NCBI GenBank assembly: GCA_003242085.1
Contig: QBML01000016.1
Coordinates: 19,950 to 83,949 of the forward strand
Reading direction: 5' to 3'
Source: Pseudanabaena frigida
Lineage (GTDB): Bacteria > Cyanobacteriota > Cyanobacteriia > Pseudanabaenales > Pseudanabaenaceae
DNA: 64,000 nt
In this document: positions 55,988 to 64,000 of the stretch, in pieces
Layout of the letters: every line of letters begins with the position of its first letter
How positions within the stretch are numbered: the first letter of the stretch is position 1
Notes under the pieces: generated by a model
The model's input: the letters and a program-made list of their open reading frames with translations, nothing else
What the model was told of the DNA's origin: nothing
The model's database searches: none
Made by a program: the position numbers and the translations under genes

Positions 55988-57400
55988 ATGTCCCTATCAT
56001 TGCCACCTAGAAAAAGATCGATCGCACCACAGCCAGACCCAGACAATGCCTCTGTAATGGTGATGAAAGATCTCAAAGACCTGCTCAGACGGATGAGTCA
56101 GGATCAAAATAAGATCCATGAGCTGCTTAGCTTCTTGGGTTACGCTCTCCGCAGCTTTAGCAATCTCAATCAATTTCTAGAGTTAATTCCTCTAATAGCC
56201 AGTCGTGTTACTGACTCAGATGGTGGCGCGTTAATTTTGTTTAAAGCTAGCGGACAAATTCGCCTAGAGTCGCTGCATTGTCCTGAACGCAATCAAGGCG
56301 GCATGAAAGCGCATCAAGTAAGAACGGCGATCGAGCGAGCGATTCAACAGGTTTTAACTGGTAGTCCGACTGCACTTGATGAGATGGTCAGTCGTTATTT
56401 GGGGGCAGATGTACATTTATTTGGTACATCAGTTTTAGTTAAAAACTCAGTACGCGGTCGTCTATATATTTTTAGTCGTAAACCCGACTATATCTGGACA
56501 GACAACAAGCGCACTTTGATGCGATTGGTCGCCGATCAAACTTCGGTGGGTCTAGAAAATCATGAATTAACAACTGAATTAATCAAAAAAGAGCGCCAAG
56601 ATCGTGAAATGGAGATCGGCGCAGAAATCCAACGCCAACTCTTACCGCGTAACTGTCCCAAAATTCAAGGCATTGAGATCTCGGCACGTTGCTCCACTGC
56701 TAGCCGTGTGGGAGGCGACTACTACGACTTTATCCCGATGCAAAAAGGCGATCGCTGGAGTTTTGTGGTAGGCGATGTTATGGGTAAAGGTGTCCCCGCA
56801 GGTTTGATTATGACGATGACTAGGGGAATGCTACGCGCAGAAGTGTTAAACAATCATTCACCCAGCAAAATTTTAGAACATCTCAATGAAGTGATGTATG
56901 AAGATCTTGAGAAATCTCATCGCTTCGTGACTATGTTTTATTCAGAATACGATCCCGAAACTCAGATTCTCTCCTTCAGTAATGCTGCTCATACACCCGC
57001 ACTGCATTGGCGAGCCAAAACACGTACTGTTCATGCTCTTGATACCCTTGGCGCCTTAATTGGTCTAGAGGCTGGCTCTAAGTATGAAGAGCGGAGTACT
57101 CACCTATCTGTGGGTGATGTAGTTATTTATTACACAGATGGATTTACTGAAGCCGCAAGTCCAGAAGGCGATCGCTTTGATGAAGAGAATCTTCGTAAGG
57201 CGTTAGACTGGGCTTGTCAGAATTGTTTTCCTCTTTCTGATGATGTGACACGCCCACAGATGATTCTTGACTACATCTTCCAAGAAGTGCAAAATTTTAT
57301 TGGAGAAGGGCATACTCATACCGATGATATGACTTTAGTGGTTCTGTACATAAATGATAAATCTCTGGAACATAGCTCCAGTAAAATAACTCAAACCTAA
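55988..57400 (+). CDS. GAF-PP2C (SpoIIE/RsbU-type) phosphatase
   Basis: 470 aa. A GAF-like domain occupies ~45-190, followed by a short coiled coil and a SpoIIE-type PP2C domain from ~210: EIQRQLLPRN, RVGGDYYDFIP, VVGDVMGKGVPAGL, IYYTDGFTEA and TDDMTLVVL. The metal-binding Asp residues are present. RsbU-type enzymes dephosphorylate STAS antagonists. It lacks an ATPase domain, unlike the phosphatase at 46832. The 88-aa membrane gene starts 18 bp downstream. Confidence 0.9.
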   Translation: MSLSLPPRKRSIAPQPDPDNASVMVMKDLKDLLRRMSQDQNKIHELLSFLGYALRSFSNLNQFLELIPLIASRVTDSDGGALILFKASGQIRLESLHCPERNQGGMKAHQVRTAIERAIQQVLTGSPTALDEMVSRYLGADVHLFGTSVLVKNSVRGRLYIFSRKPDYIWTDNKRTLMRLVADQTSVGLENHELTTELIKKERQDREMEIGAEIQRQLLPRNCPKIQGIEISARCSTASRVGGDYYDFIPMQKGDRWSFVVGDVMGKGVPAGLIMTMTRGMLRAEVLNNHSPSKILEHLNEVMYEDLEKSHRFVTMFYSEYDPETQILSFSNAAHTPALHWRAKTRTVHALDTLGALIGLEAGSKYEERSTHLSVGDVVIYYTDGFTEAASPEGDRFDEENLRKALDWACQNCFPLSDDVTRPQMILDYIFQEVQNFIGEGHTHTDDMTLVVLYINDKSLEHSSSKITQT

Positions 57401-57418
57401 AACTCAATCAAAAAATAT

Positions 57419-57685
57419 ATGCTTGACTTTGCTCAACATCTCTTGGTTAGCGCTGACTTGTCGGCGATTAATATTTCTACAATCGATCTTGCTAGAAATT
57501 TTCACCTCAATTTAACCGATCTCCATTCGCACATAAATATGGATTTACTAGCCCAACAATTTAAACAGGATGTAATGGGAGATATAGGTAAAGGCTGGGA
57601 AAATTTTGTGAAATCTGGTCAGATTTGGGCACTCATAATTGGTGCAGTGGTTGGATATCTATTTAGAAGTATTACAAACTCATAA
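57419..57685 (+). CDS. small membrane protein downstream of PP2C regulator
   Basis: 88 aa, not recognised. One C-terminal hydrophobic segment (IWALIIGAVVGYLFRS, ~68-84) with a glycine-rich face follows a helical region. Its position 18 bp after the phosphatase stop suggests co-transcription. A terminator follows at once. Confidence 0.65.
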   Translation: MLDFAQHLLVSADLSAINISTIDLARNFHLNLTDLHSHINMDLLAQQFKQDVMGDIGKGWENFVKSGQIWALIIGAVVGYLFRSITNS

Positions 57686-57688
57686 AAA

Positions 57689-57719
57689 ACAAAAAGCTGC
57701 ATTAGATGCAGCTTTTTGT
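57689..57719. terminator. bidirectional terminator
   Basis: 14-bp perfect arms (ACAAAAAGCTGCAT and complement) around a 3-nt loop. It ends the PP2C/88-aa transcript on the plus strand and lies 9 bp beyond the tRNA on the minus strand. Confidence 0.8.
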
Positions 57720-57728
57720 TTAAGTGAA

Positions 57729-57802
<74 letters not shown>

Positions 57803-57867
57803 TTGTTTCGCTTAGCTAATATAACACGATTTTATTTAATTGCAAGCTTTTTTTGAAAACATTTGTG

Positions 57868-58060
57868 TTTCACCCCTCCGCAACGCCGTCTTACCTCAGT
57901 TGTTTGACCCGGTAAAACCAGGTGGAGCCAAAGCGCTGCGCCTAACTTAAAGTTCCCAGATGCATGTCTGGTATACTGCGGCGAAGACTACGAAGACTCC
58001 TTGAAAACAATTATCGATCAAGACACATTATCGGTAGTCACGCACGCCACAGAGGAGCTT
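57868..58060 (-). ncRNA. ssrS: probable 6S RNA
   Basis: About 190 nt with no open frame. On the minus strand a perfect TATAAT (58072-58067) lies 6 nt before the start AAGCTCCTCTGTGG. The 5' end (CTCCTCTGTGGCGT) can pair with the 3' end (GCGTTGCGGAGGGG) over 14 consecutive positions, allowing G-U. That closing stem, the length and a less paired middle fit the 6S fold, which mimics an open promoter and sequesters RNA polymerase. Exact ends are estimates. SRP RNA, tmRNA and RNase P RNA hallmarks are absent. Confidence 0.6.
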
Positions 58061-58084
58061 GTAACAATTATAGCTCAATCAAAA

Positions 58085-58109
58085 CCCAAAAATGAGAGAG
58101 CTTGTCTTC
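58085..58109 (-). terminator. hairpin after the DUF554 gene
   Basis: Short inverted repeat AATGAGA...TCTCATT around a ~10-nt loop immediately after the DUF554 stop. It lies where the -35 region of the RNA gene would be. Confidence 0.45.
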
Positions 58110-58850
58110 TCATTTGAAGCTACTAGCTAGCCAGTACACTAGGGGCGCGATCGCAAGAGCAGGCAGAAATGAAGCAACTCTGACTTTGGCTAGCTCTAGC
58201 AAATTTAAGCCCAGTCCTAATAACATCAAGCCACCAACACCTGTAACGATCAGTACTGGTTGAGAATTTGCGGGATCAGGTAAACTTTGTGCTAAGTTTC
58301 CTGCAAGGACAGACATCACGCCTTGATATAGTCCAACGGGCAAAGCCGAAAAACCTACGCCAATTCCGTAGGTACTAGCAAAAACAATAGAAATAAAGCC
58401 ATCGAGAGCCGATTTAAGTGCAAGCAGATTGTTATCGCCTGTCAGTCCATTATTGAGGCTACCAATAATTGCCATTGGTCCGATGCAAAACAATAAACTA
58501 GCGGCAACAAACCCTTCGGTAAATTTACCTTTGCCTCTAAATTTTGCTTTTAGCCAATCGCCAACCAACTCTAATCGTTTTTCGATCTGTCCTAATTCAC
58601 CAATTATGCCGCCGATAATTAACGAAACTAGTGACAGAATCGTGCCATCAAGAACACCTACCTTAACTTTGAGCAAACTGTTTGCCATATTGAGGCTAAC
58701 AAACATCGTTATTAGTCCAATTGCCTGTTTGAGAATTGGCAGAACTTGAGCAAGAAAACGACCGCGCAGGATTAACCCTAAAAATGTGCCACAAGCGATC
58801 GCCAAAATATTAATCCAAGTTCCACTGGTTTTTGTCCAAAAATCTAGCAT
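58110..58850 (-). CDS. DUF554 family membrane protein
   Basis: 246 aa with about seven hydrophobic segments. Typical DUF554/YdfK features: GTWINILAIACGTFLGLILRG at the start, GGIIGELGQIEKRLE in the first loop, GFVAASLLFCIGPMAIIGSL and a C-terminal GLMLLGLGLNLL. Function unknown, possibly transport. It has HIP1 sites and ordinary base composition, and points away from the chlN operon. Confidence 0.9.
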   Translation of the reverse strand: MLDFWTKTSGTWINILAIACGTFLGLILRGRFLAQVLPILKQAIGLITMFVSLNMANSLLKVKVGVLDGTILSLVSLIIGGIIGELGQIEKRLELVGDWLKAKFRGKGKFTEGFVAASLLFCIGPMAIIGSLNNGLTGDNNLLALKSALDGFISIVFASTYGIGVGFSALPVGLYQGVMSVLAGNLAQSLPDPANSQPVLIVTGVGGLMLLGLGLNLLELAKVRVASFLPALAIAPLVYWLASSFK

Positions 58851-60499
<1,649 letters not shown>

Positions 60500-60551
60500 G
60501 AGCAATTGCGCTATTAGCTTTTTGATTACCAATTACTAAATTAACCACCCT

Positions 60552-62234
60552 ATGGAATTAACCCTCTGGACTTACGAAGGCCCTCCCCATGTAGGTGCAA
60601 TGCGAATTGCTACTGCCATGGAAGGAGTACATTATGTGCTTCATGCACCTCAGGGTGATACATACGCCGATCTATTGTTCACGATGATCGAGCGTCGAGA
60701 TCGCCGTCCGCCTGTAACTTACACCACCTTTCAAGCTCGCGATCTTGGCGGTGATACTGCTGAGATGGTGAAAACTTCAGTGCGCGAAGCCTATGAACGC
60801 TTTAAGCCTCAAGTCATGCTAGTTGGTGAAAGTTGCACTGCTGAGCTAATCCAAGATCAACCAGGTTCATTGGCAAAGGGGATGAATTTGCCAATCCCGA
60901 TTGTGAGTTTAGAATTGCCTGCCTATTCTAAAAAAGAAAATTGGGGTGCGAGCGAAACTTTATATCATTTAGTCCGTACTCTGCTGCTGCCCATTGTCCC
61001 CGCACCAAATACTAAGCGTCCCCAGCGGGAATCACATATTCGTCCTAAAGCTAATATAATTGGTCCAACAGCTTTAGGATTCCGATGTCGTGATGATATT
61101 CGCGAAGTGATTAAGTTACTTGCGGAAATCGGTGTAGATGTTAACGTTGTTGCTCCAATGGGAGCGACCCCCGATGACTTGATGCGGATTCCTGACGCGG
61201 ATTTTAATATTTGCCTATATCCTGAAATTGCACTTACTACTTGCACTTGGCTCAGCCGTAGTTTCGGACAGCCAACTGTGAAGACTGTGCCAATTGGTGT
61301 TGGCGCAACTCGTGATTTTATTGCCGAAATTGGCAAAGTTGCGGACATTGATGTTAGTCAAGCTCTAGCGCGATCGCAAGCCGATACTCTTGGTAACTGG
61401 GATGCAGCTCGCGTATCATCGGCTGCCGAAGTTAGTGCTTCGCGATTGCCTTGGTATTCGCGATCGGTTGACTCCACTTATCTAACTGGTAAGCGTGTGT
61501 TCATCTTTGGTGATGCTAGCCATGCACTAGCCGCTGCCAGAATTGCTACGGAAGAACTAGGTTTTACCCTTGTGGGTATTGGTACTTATAGCCGTGAATT
61601 TGCGCGGGAAGTGCGGGAAGTGGCGAAGAAGCATGGACTCGAAGCCGTGATTAGTGATGACTATCTTGCCGTGGAAGCTAAAGTTGCCGAAGCCGCTCCA
61701 GAACTAGTGCTTGGCACTCAGATGGAACGACATATTGCCAAACGCTTGGGTATCCCTTGCGCGGTAATTTCTGCACCAATCCACGTTCAAGATGTACCTG
61801 CCCGTTACTCACCCCAAATGGGTTGGGAAGGTGCGAATGTGATTTTTGATAGTTGGGTGCATCCTTTGATGATGGGGCTTGAGGAGCATTTGATTGGTAT
61901 GTTCCGCGAAGACTTTGAGTTTGCTGAAGGACATATGAGCCACTTGCACACTGCACCAGCTCAAGAAAATCGCCACGAGTTACCTCGCGAAACGGGAATT
62001 AGCGAACAGGCGATCGCCTCAACAGGTGGATCTAATCAAGCTGTTCTTATACCTGTTGCTCAAGCAGTTGAAGGTGTAACTTGGAGCGCGGATGGAGAAG
62101 CCGAGTTGAAGAAAATTCCTTTCTTTGTTCGCGGCAAGATCAAACGCAATACCGAAAAATATGCCAGCGATCGCGGCATTACTTCGATCACCGTAGAAAC
62201 CCTCTACGACGCAAAAGCAGCGATCGGCAAGTAA
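60552..62234 (+). CDS. chlB: light-independent protochlorophyllide reductase subunit B, BchB-type
   Basis: 560 aa, about 50 longer than typical cyanobacterial ChlB. The start ([39 protein letters not shown]) is of the BchB kind, unlike the common ChlB start ([20 protein letters not shown]). Later blocks include [13 protein letters not shown] and the [20 protein letters not shown] stretch; the C-terminal small domain ([22 protein letters not shown]) closes it. Extra residues lie around 270-300 ([16 protein letters not shown]...) and in a linker at ~480-510 before the C-terminal domain. It carries the substrate site together with ChlN. It lies 52 bp after chlN. Confidence 0.95.
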   Translation: MELTLWTYEGPPHVGAMRIATAMEGVHYVLHAPQGDTYADLLFTMIERRDRRPPVTYTTFQARDLGGDTAEMVKTSVREAYERFKPQVMLVGESCTAELIQDQPGSLAKGMNLPIPIVSLELPAYSKKENWGASETLYHLVRTLLLPIVPAPNTKRPQRESHIRPKANIIGPTALGFRCRDDIREVIKLLAEIGVDVNVVAPMGATPDDLMRIPDADFNICLYPEIALTTCTWLSRSFGQPTVKTVPIGVGATRDFIAEIGKVADIDVSQALARSQADTLGNWDAARVSSAAEVSASRLPWYSRSVDSTYLTGKRVFIFGDASHALAAARIATEELGFTLVGIGTYSREFAREVREVAKKHGLEAVISDDYLAVEAKVAEAAPELVLGTQMERHIAKRLGIPCAVISAPIHVQDVPARYSPQMGWEGANVIFDSWVHPLMMGLEEHLIGMFREDFEFAEGHMSHLHTAPAQENRHELPRETGISEQAIASTGGSNQAVLIPVAQAVEGVTWSADGEAELKKIPFFVRGKIKRNTEKYASDRGITSITVETLYDAKAAIGK

Positions 62235-62289
62235 TCGATCTGGGGGTCTCTGCGCGCCATAAAAGTTTATTAATACAGTTATTTTATAG

Positions 62290-63201
<912 letters not shown>

Positions 63202-63205
63202 TCAT

Positions 63206-63238
63206 CAAAAAAGCCCTCGCTAAGCGGGGGCTTTTTTG
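63206..63238 (+). terminator. terminator of the chlNBL operon
   Basis: Near-perfect 15-nt arms (one G-T pair) around a TAA loop, with a T-run, 5 bp after the chlL stop. Confidence 0.85.
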
Positions 63239-63244
63239 TCAGCT

Positions 63245-63287
63245 CTAAAAATGAAAGTCGGCGCTTTGCGCCGACTTTCATTTTTAG
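63245..63287 (-). terminator. terminator of the radical SAM gene
   Basis: 20-bp perfect arms around a TTT loop with GCGC at the top, 7 bp past the stop at 63294. Together with the preceding hairpin it separates two convergent units. Confidence 0.85.
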
Positions 63288-63293
63288 ATAATT

Positions 63294-64000
63294 TTATGCA
63301 TTAACCAATTCTTTCATTGGTGCGGCTAATGCTTCTTCTAATGGTGCTCGTCCTAAGCGCTCCTCTAGAATATTCATCACGGTACGTCCAAAGTCGTCAT
63401 CATCACGTTTCCATGCTTCTAAACAGACTTCGCCAAAAAAGGAGCCTAACGGTTCAGGATTCCAAAGTAGTTTTTTAGCAGTCCAAGGCATCATGCTCAT
63501 CGGGTTATAGCCTTCTTTAAGAATGTTGTTTTTGAAAGCATAATCTTCCAAATGGGTATGCGGTTGTAAGCCGATGAAAAAGATCGCAGGTTCTACTTTG
63601 TCTGCACCAAAAATAGCTTCTAGTTCGCGGTGATAGGCAATCGTTTGGCGGACAGTTTCTAAGGTTTCATCGATAACATTGAATGAATAGTTAACTGACA
63701 CCAATTCGTTGAATCCTGCGGCTTTAAGATCGCGACAGTTCTGGAGGACTGACTTAAGGTTATAGCCCATTCGCATCTTGCGGACTAATTCTTGAGAGCC
63801 GCTAGTAATGCCGATCTCAAAATAGCTCATCCCCGTCTCCACCATCAGTTGACAGAGATAAGGTGTGAGGTTGTCAGCACGAATATAAGCTGCCCAGTGA
63901 ATATCGGTCATACCCGAAGCTTTGACTTTTTCTAGCAATTCAACGGCATCATCAATAAACTTTTTGGCAGGAATGAATTGAGCATCAGTAAACCAGAAAT
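63294..64000 (-). CDS. B12-binding/radical SAM protein, BchE-like, C-terminal part
   Basis: About 235 codons visible. The frame is open to the right window edge (reading FWFTDAQFIPAKKFIDDAVE upstream of the internal TTG at 63938), so the gene is cut by the window. The visible part is the C-terminal half of a radical SAM TIM barrel (HWAAYIRADNLTPYLCQLM, YFEIGITSGSQELVRKMRMG) and a tail. The Cx3Cx2C motif and B12 domain should lie beyond base 64000. The family includes BchE (oxygen-independent ring E cyclase) and several cyanobacterial proteins linked to photosystem acclimation. It is convergent with chlL. Confidence 0.8.
   Translation of the reverse strand, partial: FWFTDAQFIPAKKFIDDAVELLEKVKASGMTDIHWAAYIRADNLTPYLCQLMVETGMSYFEIGITSGSQELVRKMRMGYNLKSVLQNCRDLKAAGFNELVSVNYSFNVIDETLETVRQTIAYHRELEAIFGADKVEPAIFFIGLQPHTHLEDYAFKNNILKEGYNPMSMMPWTAKKLLWNPEPLGSFFGEVCLEAWKRDDDDFGRTVMNILEERLGRAPLEEALAAPMKELVNA

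Overview
The window is cyanobacterial chromosome. The evidence is the dense scatter of the HIP1 octamer GCGATCGC, a psbU gene, ndhD, a precorrin-8X methylmutase, an orphan gas-vesicle gene (gvpG) and a light-independent protochlorophyllide reductase operon. The mix suggests a freshwater filamentous or Pseudanabaena-like cyanobacterium; that placement is inference.

Left edge (1-9.4 kb, all minus strand): a secondary-metabolite locus. A VOC-fold dioxygenase of the HPPD/hydroxymandelate synthase family lies upstream of a two-module NRPS (A-PCP-C-A-PCP-TE). The first A domain lacks the Asp that binds the amino group of amino acids, and the TE has a Cys nucleophile. The first 1.6 kb of this NRPS is repeated without visible mismatch at the left edge, where a second NRPS starts and runs off the window. 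Just upstream of that second NRPS lies a diverged 5' stump of the dioxygenase gene, so a dioxygenase-NRPS pair was duplicated and one dioxygenase copy lost.

9.9-19.6 kb (all minus): nine genes for making, lipid-linking, trimming, flipping and transferring an amino sugar. They are a DegT aminotransferase, Gfo/Idh oxidoreductase, hexapeptide acyltransferase, membrane GT2, NodB deacetylase, SMR-type small membrane protein, GT-C transferase, methyltransferase and FAD oxidoreductase. The set fills most slots of an Arn-like pathway. An 11-bp tandem repeat tract lies just outside each end.

20-32 kb: mostly minus-strand housekeeping genes (FeS-type cryptochrome/photolyase, DUF486 protein, M3 oligopeptidase, M28 peptidase, RecQ, Uma2 nuclease, MnmE) plus an uncommon GIY-YIG fusion protein. 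32-42 kb: a PAS/GAF hybrid histidine kinase, a REC-GGDEF diguanylate cyclase, cobH, a pentapeptide-repeat protein, orphan gvpG, pyrD, type I idi and a 2TM protein. 42-50 kb: a YdeP-type molybdopterin oxidoreductase, two membrane proteins, a STAS + SpoIIE/HATPase partner-switch pair and ndhD. 51-58 kb: psbU, nadB, a small conserved protein, ftsY, a second PP2C regulator, initiator tRNA-Met and a probable 6S RNA.

59-63 kb: chlN-chlB-chlL. All three proteins are of the BchN/BchB/BchL type found in purple bacteria and marine picocyanobacteria, not the ChlN/B/L type of most cyanobacteria. The right edge cuts a BchE-like B12 radical-SAM gene. Nearly every transcription unit ends in a hairpin with an unusually long, near-perfect stem.
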